Positions 9,641-17,599 of a stretch of DNA of 64,000 nt are shown piece after piece. The stretch spans positions 4,811 to 68,810 of the forward strand of contig JBQTIQ010000015.1 in assembly GCA_052387955.1 (NCBI GenBank), in the 5' to 3' direction. The notes below the pieces were generated by a model. It made no database searches, was not told the origin of the DNA, and saw only the letters and a program-made list of their open reading frames with translations. Position 1 is the first letter of the stretch. Every line of letters begins with the position of its first letter. The position numbers and the translations under genes were made by a program. Source of the DNA: JBQTIQ01 sp052387955 (GTDB lineage: Bacteria; Actinomycetota; Acidimicrobiia; Acidimicrobiales; JACDCH01).

Positions 9641-10471
9641 CTACGCAGGGGCGACGCCGACCGCGAGCTTGACCGAGAACGGCAGGAGCAAGGCACCGTC
9701 GTCCTCGTACGCCTCGGACCGGCGGTCGAAGGCCGCCCGCACCGCGTCCCGCATGTCGGGAGGGAGGCCGGCGATCAGTGCCCCGCTGCGTACCGTGCCG
9801 CCGACGATTCCGACCCACATGTCCTCCGCCCGGGGGACACGGACCGTGAAGGTGACGGTACCGACCTCACGTTGGCCGAAGCCGCCGGCCGACAACAGCG
9901 CCTCGAACTCGGCGTCGTCGGAGAAGCGGAAGAAATCGGGGCCGACCGGGATACCCGGCGGCGGGGCCGCCCCGACGTCGGCCAGTGCGGCGCGGACGAG
10001 CCCGAACAGCGCCGAGCTACCGGGTTGGTCCCACACCGTCATCGCCAGCCGGCCCCCCGGGCCGAGGACCCGACGGGCCTCGGTCACCACCCGTTCCGGG
10101 TCGCCGATGTGCAGGATCCCGAAGTTGACGACCACCGCCTCGAAGGCGCCGTCGTCGAAGGGCAGCCCATAGGCGTCGGCGCGGCGGAAATCGACGTCGG
10201 GCCACGCCCGCCGCCCCGTCTCCAGCATCGACGCCGACAGGTCGACGGCGGTGACCACTGCCCCCCTGGCCGCCGCCCGGCCCGCGACCACCCCGGGGCC
10301 GGTGGCGACGTCGAGCACGACGGTGCCAGGGCCCACCCCGGCGGCGTCGAGCAGGGCCGGCGCCGCATGGGCCGTAACCGCCGGCCAGAAGGCGGCGTAG
10401 CCGTCGGCCACCCGCTCCCACCCTTCGGCCTCGAAGCGGTCGAAGGCCCCGGTGTCGTTGGGCTGGGCCAT
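9641..10471 (-). CDS. Class I SAM-dependent methyltransferase (UbiE/COQ5-like)
   Basis: A 276-residue Rossmann-fold methyltransferase. Motif I is VLDVATGPGVVAGRAAARG (about residues 52-70), the acidic end of strand 2 is VTAVDLSASML, motif II is FRRADAYGLPF, and the post-II helix contains RRVLGPGGRLAMTVWDQ. The family methylates small molecules and the substrate is unknown. The start is the first ATG of the open frame and keeps the full N-terminal helix. No operon partner is present; dispersed repeats lie on its 3' side. Confidence 0.85.
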   Translation of the reverse strand: MAQPNDTGAFDRFEAEGWERVADGYAAFWPAVTAHAAPALLDAAGVGPGTVVLDVATGPGVVAGRAAARGAVVTAVDLSASMLETGRRAWPDVDFRRADAYGLPFDDGAFEAVVVNFGILHIGDPERVVTEARRVLGPGGRLAMTVWDQPGSSALFGLVRAALADVGAAPPPGIPVGPDFFRFSDDAEFEALLSAGGFGQREVGTVTFTVRVPRAEDMWVGIVGGTVRSGALIAGLPPDMRDAVRAAFDRRSEAYEDDGALLLPFSVKLAVGVAPA

Positions 10472-10565
10472 CGCAGGATCTTCTCAGACAAGCGCCCTGG
10501 CCGGGAGCGCGGTGGCTGGGACCGGAGGCTGAGCGCCGGCGGGCCGGTTGCCGTAATCTGACCGC

Positions 10566-10585
10566 ATCGGCCCGCGCGGGCCGAT
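10566..10585. promoter_or_regulatory. 20-bp perfect palindrome upstream of the pro-domain/M6 protease pair
   Basis: ATCGGCCCGCGCGGGCCGAT at 10566-10585 is fully self-complementary. It lies 30 nt before the GTG start at 10616 and 94 nt from the divergent methyltransferase start. It could be an operator or a transcribed hairpin; which one cannot be told from sequence. Confidence 0.4.
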
Positions 10586-10615
10586 GGGCGCAGGTTTCGC
10601 GAGCGGAGGCGGTTC

Positions 10616-10945
10616 GTGAGCGGCAGGGTCAACCAGAGGGCGAGCCTCGGACAGGACAACGGTCCCGAGGTCGAGTTGATCGTGAACGGGAGCCCGTTCT
10701 ACGCGACTTACCACACCCCCGACGGGTACCCCGCGATCTACGACGACGACCTCGGCCTGTACGTCTACGCCCGCCTGGCCGATGGCCGGTTCGAGTCGAC
10801 CGGCGTCCCGGTCGGCTCGCCGCCGCCGCCCGACGGGGACCGTAGTGCCGCCGAGGCCGATCACGTTCGTGCCGAGAAGATCTCGGCCCGCCAGGCACAT
10901 CTGGACCAGTACTCGCATGACCAGCAGGGGAGGGGCGGGCAATGA
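10616..10945 (+). CDS. Free-standing paralogue of the M6 protease pro-domain
   Basis: A 109-residue protein with GTG start and a GGAGG box. Residues ~10-65 align without gaps to the start of the next protein: GQDNGPEVELIVNG against GQENGGEVRLRVFG, YHTPDGYPAIYDDDLGLYVYAR against YETPDGFTVVYDPELGQYCYAR, and FESTGVP against FRSTGVP. This region matches the N-terminal domain common in M6 metalloproteases. There is no protease domain and no signal peptide. The stop overlaps the ATG of the protease (ATGA), so the two are translationally coupled. It may fold, inhibit or shield the protease (inference). Confidence 0.8.
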   Translation: MSGRVNQRASLGQDNGPEVELIVNGSPFYATYHTPDGYPAIYDDDLGLYVYARLADGRFESTGVPVGSPPPPDGDRSAAEADHVRAEKISARQAHLDQYSHDQQGRGGQ

Positions 10946-12819
10946 GCGCGATCTTTGGCGAGCTCCTGACGTTCGGACAGGAGAACGGCGGCGAGGTACG
11001 GCTCCGGGTATTCGGCGACGAGCACTACGCCCGCTACGAGACACCGGACGGTTTCACGGTCGTCTATGACCCCGAGCTCGGCCAGTACTGCTACGCCAGA
11101 ATGGCGGCCGGCGTCTTTCGTTCGACGGGCGTGCCCGCCACCGCAGCGGCGCCGGCCGACATCGTCCGGCACCTCCAGGAATCACCTGACGTCGTCGCCG
11201 ACAAATCCCAGGCTCGGAGGTTGCGGCGCTCGGCTGTTGCCGGCGGGCAGGCCGACGACCGCGTCGTGCGCACCTTCGGGCCCAACCAGGGACTGCTGCA
11301 GGGAAGGGTCCTGTCGACCGGCGCGATCAAGGGCTTGACCATCCTGGTCAACTTCCAGGACATCACGAGCACCGTCGCTCGGCCCGACGTCGAGGCTCTC
11401 CTCAACGGCGACAACTACACCCGCAACGGCAACATCTGCTCCGCCCGTGAGTACTTCCTGCGGGTGTCCAGCGGCAAGCTCGACTACACCAACGTGGTGG
11501 TCGGCCCGTACCAGCTCAGCCGGAACCGCCAGTTCTACGTCAACAACCTGCTCGTCGAAGAGGCGCTCCAGCTCGCCGTCGACGATGGTCTGGACCTCGG
11601 CCAGTTCGACTCCCGTGACGACGGCATCGTCGACGCGCTCAACGTCCTGTACGCCGGCCAGACCCAGTACAGCGGCGACCTGTGGCCTCACAACCACCAC
11701 ATCAGCCTCCAGTTCGGGACCATGCGTACGGACCTGTACCTGCTGACGAGCCTCGGGCGTACGCCGGCCGACCTGACCATCGGGACGTTCTGTCACGAGA
11801 ACGGCCACCTGCTGTGCCGGTTCCCTGACATGTACGACTACGGCGAACGCGACGGGGACAACGTGCTCAGCGCCGGCATCGGGCACTACTGCCTCATGGG
11901 CTCGGGGAACCACCTCGATTTCGGCCGTAGCCCGTCCCCGGTCTGTGCCTATTTGCGCGACCTGGCCGGATGGTGTGACAACGAGGTCGATCTCGGCCCA
12001 GGTGGGACGTACCACGCCGACCATGGCGACTACGACACGGTGATGAAGTTCCGCTCCAGCAAGCCCAACGAGTACTACCTCGTCGAGAACAGGACGAAGG
12101 TGGGCATGGACCGTGGGCTTCCGGCCAGCGGTCTGGCCGTCTACCACTGCGACATCTTCGGTTCCAACGAGCTGCAGGCGGGCTCGGCCACCAAGCACTA
12201 CCAGTGTGCCCTGCTCCAGGCCGACGGGCGCCGTGACCTCGAGCTCAACGTCAACCAGGGCGACGGTTCCGACCTCTTCGACGAGACCGCCGGCACCGCC
12301 CTCTCGTCCCAGTCGATCCCGCATTCGCGGGAATGGGACGGCCGCGACTCGGGCCTGTCGTTGTCGGACATCACCGCCCCCGGCGAGACGATCTCCTTCC
12401 AGGCCGGACAGTCGTCCCCGTCCCGGACCGTCCTCGTCGAGACGAGCCCGATGGCTGCCATCCCCGACAACACGGTGGCCGGGGTCTCGAGCACGATCTC
12501 GGTCGCCGAGCCCGGGATCCTCGAACGGGTCAAGGCGACGCTCGACATCGAGCACACCTACATCGGCGATCTCCGGGTGACGCTGACGTCGCCCGGAGGA
12601 CGCACCGCGGTCCTGCACGCCCGGCAGGGTGGCTCAAAGGACAACCTCCTCATGACGTACGACTCGGCGTCTCCCGGTGTGCTGGCCCCCCTGCTCGGTC
12701 AACCGGTCCAGGGGACGTGGACGCTCAACGTCGCCGACCGTGCCCGACGTGACGTCGGCAAGCTGCGGAGATGGGCGCTCGAGCTGACGACGGCCGCCGG
12801 CGGGCCCGGACCGCCCTGA
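10942..12819 (+). CDS. M6-family metalloprotease with C-terminal P-domain
   Basis: A 625-residue zinc metalloprotease. Order of parts: N-terminal pro-domain-like region (1-85), catalytic M6 domain with HENGHLLCRFPDMYDYG (His285, Glu286, His289 and probable third ligand Asp296), a barrel-like region, and a proprotein-convertase P-domain (about 505-620; VKATLDIEHTYIGDLRVTLT, GTWTLNVADRARRDVGKL). M6 enzymes (immune inhibitor A type) are normally exported, but no signal peptide or Tat motif is visible here, which is odd. Translationally coupled to the free-standing pro-domain gene upstream. Convergent with the next gene, only 5 nt between the stops. Confidence 0.88.
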   Translation: MSAIFGELLTFGQENGGEVRLRVFGDEHYARYETPDGFTVVYDPELGQYCYARMAAGVFRSTGVPATAAAPADIVRHLQESPDVVADKSQARRLRRSAVAGGQADDRVVRTFGPNQGLLQGRVLSTGAIKGLTILVNFQDITSTVARPDVEALLNGDNYTRNGNICSAREYFLRVSSGKLDYTNVVVGPYQLSRNRQFYVNNLLVEEALQLAVDDGLDLGQFDSRDDGIVDALNVLYAGQTQYSGDLWPHNHHISLQFGTMRTDLYLLTSLGRTPADLTIGTFCHENGHLLCRFPDMYDYGERDGDNVLSAGIGHYCLMGSGNHLDFGRSPSPVCAYLRDLAGWCDNEVDLGPGGTYHADHGDYDTVMKFRSSKPNEYYLVENRTKVGMDRGLPASGLAVYHCDIFGSNELQAGSATKHYQCALLQADGRRDLELNVNQGDGSDLFDETAGTALSSQSIPHSREWDGRDSGLSLSDITAPGETISFQAGQSSPSRTVLVETSPMAAIPDNTVAGVSSTISVAEPGILERVKATLDIEHTYIGDLRVTLTSPGGRTAVLHARQGGSKDNLLMTYDSASPGVLAPLLGQPVQGTWTLNVADRARRDVGKLRRWALELTTAAGGPGPP

Positions 12820-12824
12820 GGGCG

Positions 12825-13787
12825 CTACCGCTGACGGCGCAGGAGACGGCGGGCGCGGGCCACCGCTCGGCGTTTCGCCTCGACCAGGAGCTGCTCACGG
12901 CGGCTGAGGAGCATCGGTACCCCGTAGGCGGGATCGGCCTGGCTTCCCGGACCGGTGACGCTCGCGGCGCGGGGCGGGAGCGACGCCAGTTGCTCCTCTC
13001 GCCGTTCGGCGTCCGTTCCTCCATCAGGGAGCCGCTGCAGCGAGACGTAGAACTCGTCGCCTCCGGGTTCGGTGTCGTGCGCGGCGAGGACACGGAACCG
13101 CAGCAGGCCCAGCTCCATCAGCTTTTCCAGCACCTCGAGGAAGCTCGTCGGAGTGAACACCCAGCAGTGCACGTCGACGTACTCCTGCGAGCCGCTCGCC
13201 TTTCGAGCCCACTCCAGCCCGAGGCGGTGATCCATCGGTTGGGACGGGTGGTCGCCGGCACCAGCCCAGATGGTGAGCGCGTCAACCGCTACGAGGTTGG
13301 CGTAGAAGTCGTAGACGGCGCGGACACTCGGCCGTTCTGCGTTGGTGAGCCATGCATCGACGATCTCGGGCATGGCGCTCGTCGCTCGTCGGGTGTCGAA
13401 GCAGTACCGCTTGTCGGGGATGACCAGGCTGAGCACACCGTCGGGCCGCAGGACGTCGGCCATCTGGGCCAGCCAACCGATGAGGTCCGGTACGTGTTCG
13501 ATCACGTGTGAGGCGATGACGTAGTCGACCGGCTGAGGGCCCACGGCGTGCACCAGTTGGCCGCCGTTCCAGACGACGTCGACGTCGACCATCTCGGCGA
13601 CGTGAGGGTGATCGGCGTACTTGGCCCGAAGGTCCTCGGTGGCGGCGTGGTCGACGTAGCGCACGTCGGACTCCGCTTTGGTCAGGACCGGGTTGTGGAG
13701 CGCCCCGACCTCCAGGCCGACGGTGCCCACCAGTTGGATGTGCTCCAGGACCTTGGCCCGTCGGCCGGCCAGTGCCGGTCCCTGCAT
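12825..13787 (-). CDS. SAM-dependent methyltransferase domain protein
   Basis: A 320-residue protein starting at the ATG at 13787, which has a GAGGAG box; an upstream in-frame ATG lacks one. GTVGLEVGALHNPVLTKAES and VRYVDHAATEDLRAKYADHP form the SAM-binding start, and YVIASHVIEHVPDLIGWLAQMADVLRPDGVLSLVIPDKRYCFD is the methyltransferase motif region seen in proteins of surface-glycan clusters. The C-terminal part is basic (KRRAVARARRLLRRQR). The substrate is unknown and no glycosyltransferase lies next to it. Confidence 0.8.
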   Translation of the reverse strand: MQGPALAGRRAKVLEHIQLVGTVGLEVGALHNPVLTKAESDVRYVDHAATEDLRAKYADHPHVAEMVDVDVVWNGGQLVHAVGPQPVDYVIASHVIEHVPDLIGWLAQMADVLRPDGVLSLVIPDKRYCFDTRRATSAMPEIVDAWLTNAERPSVRAVYDFYANLVAVDALTIWAGAGDHPSQPMDHRLGLEWARKASGSQEYVDVHCWVFTPTSFLEVLEKLMELGLLRFRVLAAHDTEPGGDEFYVSLQRLPDGGTDAERREEQLASLPPRAASVTGPGSQADPAYGVPMLLSRREQLLVEAKRRAVARARRLLRRQR

Positions 13788-13910
13788 ACCGATCTCCTCG
13801 GTCGACGTCCGGTCCAGTATGAACCGCGTCCGCGCCCGGGCAGACGGTGCCGTTGCCGGCGGGGACCGCAGGTGCAAGCGTAGGTACGAGCCAACGCGTG
13901 AGGGAGAACG

Positions 13911-14291
13911 ATGTCAGCTGCTGAGCCCGGGCCCGTCGAGGCCGATGTCGACACCTGGAGCGTGCCCTGGCCAGCCCGGGTGACCGGCGCCCTCGACGGG
14001 GTGACCGTCGTCGAGTCGAGCGATGTCGTGATGCTCCACGAGATCGGCTACCCGTCGGTGTGGTACTTCCCGGCCGAAGACGTCCGAGCAGACCTGCTCG
14101 AGCCCTCGACCACGAAGACCTCGTGCGAGAGCCGCGGCGTCGCCTCCTACTGGAACCTGCGGATCGGCGACAAGGTCGTGCCCGACGCGGTGTGGTCGTA
14201 CCAGGAGACGGCGCCCGAGCGCGACGACATCAAGGGCCGCTTCGCCTTCTACAAGGACCGCATCGACTCGTGGGAGGAACACGAGGCCTGA
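13911..14291 (+). CDS. DUF427 family protein
   Basis: A 126-residue protein with a GGGAG box before the ATG. It carries the DUF427 pattern: RVTGALDGVTVVESSDVVMLHE, PSVWYFPAEDVRADLL, TSCESRGVASYWNL and the end AWSYQETAP-like stretch followed by GRFAFYKDRID. The family is small and of unknown function; the fold is a compact beta barrel. No partner gene is suggested by the context. Confidence 0.85.
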   Translation: MSAAEPGPVEADVDTWSVPWPARVTGALDGVTVVESSDVVMLHEIGYPSVWYFPAEDVRADLLEPSTTKTSCESRGVASYWNLRIGDKVVPDAVWSYQETAPERDDIKGRFAFYKDRIDSWEEHEA

Positions 14292-14354
14292 CCTCAGCGT
14301 CGCGCCGCGCCGAGGTGGGCCCTCAGCCGTGGGCGCTGCTTCGGGGGGCGGCGG

Positions 14355-15251
14355 TCACGCCAGGTGCTGCTCGAACCAGGCCAGGACGGCGTCGTAGGCC
14401 TGAGCGGCGGCGGCGGCGTCGTAGCGTTGCCCGCTGTCGTTGAAGAAGGCGTGGCCGGCGCCCTCATAGGTGATGACCTCGTGCTCGAGCCTGGCGGTGC
14501 TGAGAGCGGCGGTGGCGCGGTCGCGGCTGGCGTTGACCCGGTCGTCGAGCTCGCCGTAGATGGCGAGGACGGCTGCGGTCGACCCACCGAAATCGGGCTC
14601 GTCGGGCGCCGGCCCGTAGAACGGCACCGCCGCCGCCAGCCGAGCTTCGCCGGCGTCGAGCAGGTTCCACACCATGCCGCCGCCGAAACAGAAGCCGACC
14701 GCGCCGAGCTTGGCTCCCGGCGCCCGCCGGGAGAGCTCGTCGAGGCCCGAGCCGAGGTCGCCGAGCAGCCGTTCGAGCGGGGCTTCTGACAACGCCGTGG
14801 GTGCCGCGGCCGGATCGGCCAGCGACGAGGTGCCTCCCTCGGGCGAGAGGAGATCGACCGCCAGCGCCGAGTAGCCGGCGGCGGCGAAACGCCCGACGAC
14901 GTTGAAGAAATGGGGCGTGAGCCCCTGGTTCTCGTGGACGACGAGGACTGCGCCCTTGGGGTCACCGGCCGGCGCGAACGCCCCTCGTACCTCTCCTGAC
15001 GCGCCGGCGAATGTGACCGCCTCGGCTGTCGCCCCCACCAGCGGGGGGTCTGGCTCGCTCGCCGCGGGGGCGGCGCTGGAGCCCCCTTGGGCGTCGCCGT
15101 CGTCGTCGTCACCGCAGCCGCTCAGCAACGCCGTGGCCGACGTGAGCGAAAGGCCCAGGAGCCCGAGCCGGCGCAGTGCCTCCCGGCGGTTGAGGAGCCC
15201 TGCGGCGGCGTCCTCGGCCACCTCGCCGGCGAGATAGTCACCCAATGCCAT
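14355..15251 (-). CDS. Dienelactone hydrolase family protein, probable Tat-exported lipoprotein
   Basis: A 298-residue alpha/beta hydrolase. GAVLVVHENQGLTPHF, VGFCFGGGMVWN (nucleophile Cys elbow), LAIYGELDDRVNA (Asp) and EGAGHAFFND (His) supply a Cys-Asp-His triad of the dienelactone hydrolase type. The N-terminus is notable: NRREALRRLGLLGLSLTSATALLSGC has a twin-arginine-like start and a lipobox ending at Cys, then an acidic DDDDGD linker. This predicts a Tat-exported, membrane-anchored enzyme, unlike the usual cytoplasmic form. The start at 15251 is chosen to give this signal. The substrate is unknown. Confidence 0.85.
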   Translation of the reverse strand: MALGDYLAGEVAEDAAAGLLNRREALRRLGLLGLSLTSATALLSGCGDDDDGDAQGGSSAAPAASEPDPPLVGATAEAVTFAGASGEVRGAFAPAGDPKGAVLVVHENQGLTPHFFNVVGRFAAAGYSALAVDLLSPEGGTSSLADPAAAPTALSEAPLERLLGDLGSGLDELSRRAPGAKLGAVGFCFGGGMVWNLLDAGEARLAAAVPFYGPAPDEPDFGGSTAAVLAIYGELDDRVNASRDRATAALSTARLEHEVITYEGAGHAFFNDSGQRYDAAAAAQAYDAVLAWFEQHLA

Positions 15252-15363
15252 TGCCGTCAGCCTAGGGGGGGCCGAGCCTCGAGACCGGTGGCGACTCGGT
15301 TGGTGAGGGCCGGGGGACCTCGGCGGATGTGCAGATCGCACTCGGATCGGGTACGAGGCGACG

Positions 15364-16029
15364 GTGCGTGCAGCGGTCGGCCCGGCAACCAGAGGCTGGC
15401 GCGCTGAGGCGAAGCTGGCTGCCAGATGGGCAGGGATCCCGATGGCCATCGGGATCGCAGTGCTTACTGCGGCGACCATCAGCCTCGGGCGGCTGCTCAC
15501 TGGGCCCTTGGCGGGCTCGGTCGGCGGCCTCGACCTCGACGTGGTGCGCCATCTGGCGGCGGACCGGACCCCGTTCGTCAACCAGGTCACCGGCGTCGGA
15601 GGGGTCATCGCCGGTACCGTCGCAGTGTCGGTCCTGTGGGCTGGCGCCGTCGTGGTCACCGCTTGGCGTACCCGCCGATGGACCGTCCCGGTATTCCTCG
15701 TGTTCGCGATCGGAGGCGAGAAACTCACCTATCTGCTCGCGAGCACGGTGGTCGGACGATCTCGACCACCGGTCGAATCGCTCGGCCATGTGTACGCCAC
15801 GAACAGTTTCCCGTCGGGTCACGTCGCCGCTGCGATCACCCTCTACGGCGGGGCTGCGGTCGCCGCCTTCTGGTGCCGCGCCGACAGCGCGCCGAGCCGA
15901 AGGCTGCGTGTCGGTGCTGCGACCGTGGTCGCCGCGATCACCGTCCTCGTCGCCTTCAGCCGGGTCTCCCGCGGCCACCACTTCCCGAGCGACGTGGTGT
16001 GGGGAGCGGTGCTGGCATCATCTGGCTGA
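15364..16029 (+). CDS. PAP2-superfamily membrane phosphatase
   Basis: A 221-residue integral membrane protein with about five hydrophobic segments. The three PAP2 phosphatase motifs are in order: KLTYLLASTVVGRSRP (KX6-7RP type), NSFPSGHVAA (PSGH) and SRVSRGHHFPSD (SRxxxxxHxxxD), so the active site should be intact. Such enzymes dephosphorylate lipid phosphates such as undecaprenyl pyrophosphate or phosphatidate on the outer face of the membrane. The GTG start at 15364 is divergent from the lipoprotein hydrolase gene. Confidence 0.9.
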   Translation: MRAAVGPATRGWRAEAKLAARWAGIPMAIGIAVLTAATISLGRLLTGPLAGSVGGLDLDVVRHLAADRTPFVNQVTGVGGVIAGTVAVSVLWAGAVVVTAWRTRRWTVPVFLVFAIGGEKLTYLLASTVVGRSRPPVESLGHVYATNSFPSGHVAAAITLYGGAAVAAFWCRADSAPSRRLRVGAATVVAAITVLVAFSRVSRGHHFPSDVVWGAVLASSG

Positions 16030-16105
16030 TGCTGGCGTGGCGGCTGGTGCTGGTAGGTCGCGGTAACGGTCCGCCGGGCCTGGACCACGACCACGAGGGA
16101 CGCTC

Positions 16106-16201
16106 GTGAGAACGACCGTTGCGCTGGACCACCACGTCGACTACGACACGCTGCAGATCGAGACCGACGACGACGAGGGCTGCGACGAGGTCACCTGGTG
16201 A
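16106..16201 (+). CDS. Small acidic ORF (31 aa) coupled to the cation transporter
   Basis: A GTG-start frame with a GAGGG box encodes 31 residues rich in Asp, Glu and His (ALDHHVDYDTLQIE, then TDDDEGCDEVTW). Its TGA overlaps the GTG of the cation transporter (GTGA at 16198-16201). It is too short to match a family. A metal-binding or leader-peptide role is possible because of its composition and coupling; it could also be chance. Confidence 0.35.
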   Translation: MRTTVALDHHVDYDTLQIETDDDEGCDEVTW

Positions 16202-16839
16202 GCGCAACGTCGGCGAGCGCGCGTGAGGGGTTGCAACGCCGCGGCCTGCTCCTGGCGGCTCTGACGATCGTCTGGAACGTCATCGAGGCTGTTGTTGCCA
16301 TCTCGGCTGGGATCGCCGCCGGCTCGATCGCGCTGGTCGGTTTCGGGTTCGACTCGACGATCGAAGTCGGTTCTGCGTTCGTCGTGGTGTGGCAGTTTCG
16401 CGGCGAGCGGCGCGGCGGCTACGACGAAGCCCGCGAACGCACAGCGCTCCGGCTCATCGCCGTCAGCTTCTTCGTCCTCGCCATCTATGTCACGGTCGAG
16501 GCGGTGCGCGATCTGTTCTTCGTCGACGTCGAGGCCGGCGAGTCGACGGTGGGCATCGTGCTCGCGGTTCTCGCTCTCATCGTGATGCCAGGCCTGGCGC
16601 TCGCCAAGCGTCGCGTCGCGGCGCAGCTCGCTTCACCGACCCTCCGGGCCGACGCGGCCGAGACGATGCTGTGCGCGTGGCTCTCTGCCGTGCTCCTCGG
16701 TGGCCTTCTGCTCAACGCCGCCGTCGGCTGGTGGTGGGCCGACCCGCTCGCCGCGATCGGCATCGCCGTGCTCGCCGCCAGGGAAGGCCTCGAAGCGTGG
16801 CGCGGCGAGACCTGCGAGGACGACGGGTGCGAACGATGA
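16198..16839 (+). CDS. CDF-like cation transporter (membrane domain only)
   Basis: A 213-residue membrane protein related to the cation diffusion facilitators. NVIEAVVAISAGIAAGSIALVGFGFDSTIEVGSAFVVVW holds TM1-TM2 with the Asp that binds metal, and RADAAETMLCAWLSAVLLGGLLLN holds the second acidic metal site in TM5, followed by a short helix. The usual cytoplasmic CTD is missing, as in TMEM163-like members, and the end (GETCEDDGCER) has two Cys among acidic residues. It probably moves Zn2+ or a similar ion across the membrane. The GTG overlaps a 31-codon acidic ORF. Confidence 0.8.
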   Translation: MSATSASAREGLQRRGLLLAALTIVWNVIEAVVAISAGIAAGSIALVGFGFDSTIEVGSAFVVVWQFRGERRGGYDEARERTALRLIAVSFFVLAIYVTVEAVRDLFFVDVEAGESTVGIVLAVLALIVMPGLALAKRRVAAQLASPTLRADAAETMLCAWLSAVLLGGLLLNAAVGWWWADPLAAIGIAVLAAREGLEAWRGETCEDDGCER

Positions 16840-16870
16840 CCGAGCGGGCACCCCGCCGCAAACACCTCCA

Positions 16871-17034
16871 CTACGTCAGGGTCGGCCGATCACGCGACGA
16901 GTAGCCAATGGCGGGAAGATCGGGATAGAGGTAGCGGGCGAGGGCGATGGCGGCGACGCCCCCACCACGACCGCGACGAGCAGGGCGGTCCCGACCGCCT
17001 CGGCGGTCAGGCGTCGTGCGAGGGTGGGCTTCAT
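16871..17034 (-). pseudogene. Remnant of an arsenic-linked aquaporin (MIP family)
   Basis: On the minus strand an ATG at 17034 opens MKPTLARRLTAEAVGTALLV, the standard start of MIP channels in ars loci, reading on to VVVG. After a +1 frame change, AAIALARYLYPDLPAIGYSS follows to a TAG at 16871; the ARYLYPDL pattern resembles the last helix and tail of the same channels. Everything between (NPA loops, five helices) is gone, so an internal deletion of about 200 codons joined the ends. It lies 98 nt downstream of arsI, on the same strand, where an aquaporin is common in actinobacterial ars operons. The C-terminal match is less certain than the N-terminal one. Confidence 0.6.
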
Positions 17035-17086
17035 CACCTCAGCAGCACGGCCGGCGTGTGCATCCTCATCGATGAAGGCGCAGCTC

Positions 17087-17100
17087 GTCGACCGGTCGAC
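17087..17100. promoter_or_regulatory. 14-bp palindrome between arsI and the aquaporin remnant
   Basis: GTCGACCGGTCGAC is perfectly self-complementary. It shares the TCGAC core with the ars operator at 17600-17648 and could be a second repressor site or chance in GC-rich DNA. Confidence 0.25.
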
Positions 17101-17132
17101 AAAGGAACAGCGCTTCTCAGACGGGCAGCTGG

Positions 17133-17585
17133 TCAGCAACAGCGGGCCGAGGCCTCCGGGACCGACGAGCAGCACAACGAGTCCCCGGTCTGGTCATCGA
17201 CCTTGGCCGAGCTGACGCCGAAGCCGTCGCTGTCCTCGATCACCGTGTAGATCTCCCAGGCGCCGTCGGGGCCGTCGACCCAGACCTTGTCCTGCTTGGC
17301 GAAGCAACAGGTGCCGCTCTCCTCGATCGACCCGACACCCTGGTCGGACAGCCGGGACTGGTGCGCCCAAACCTCGTCGCTGCCCGCGACTTCGACCCCC
17401 AGATGGTTGAGGCGGCCGTCGGCGCCCGCCTTCTCGAACAGCACGAGCTTCAGGGGCGGGTCGGCGACAGCGAAGTTGGCGTAGCCGGGCTTGCGCTTGC
17501 TCGGCCCGGTCGAGAACAGCTTCGAGTAGAAGTCGACCGCGCTGTCGATGTCGGGGACGTTGAGAGCGAGCTGCACCCGGGACAT
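17133..17585 (-). CDS. arsI: ArsI-type C-As lyase / CadI-like vicinal oxygen chelate protein
   Basis: A 150-residue glyoxalase-fold protein with GGAGG before its ATG. VQLALNVPDIDSAVDFYSKLF starts the first VOC module; LNHLGVEV holds a metal-binding His and the C-terminal module (WVDGPDGAWEIYTV) a metal-binding Glu. The vicinal cysteines in GTCCFAKQDK are those that bind trivalent organoarsenicals in ArsI, and extra cysteines close the chain (LCCSS, ARCC). ArsI removes the methyl or aryl group from As(III) compounds with O2 and Fe2+. Divergent from arsR with shared operator-like repeats. Confidence 0.9.
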   Translation of the reverse strand: MSRVQLALNVPDIDSAVDFYSKLFSTGPSKRKPGYANFAVADPPLKLVLFEKAGADGRLNHLGVEVAGSDEVWAHQSRLSDQGVGSIEESGTCCFAKQDKVWVDGPDGAWEIYTVIEDSDGFGVSSAKVDDQTGDSLCCSSVPEASARCC

Positions 17586-17599
17586 GGTTCCTCCGATAG

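Noticed and set aside
16836..16904. A 22-codon ORF overlapping the cation transporter stop (ATGA)
   Set aside because: Too short and basic without a pattern, and it lies antisense to the aquaporin remnant end, which explains the open frame.
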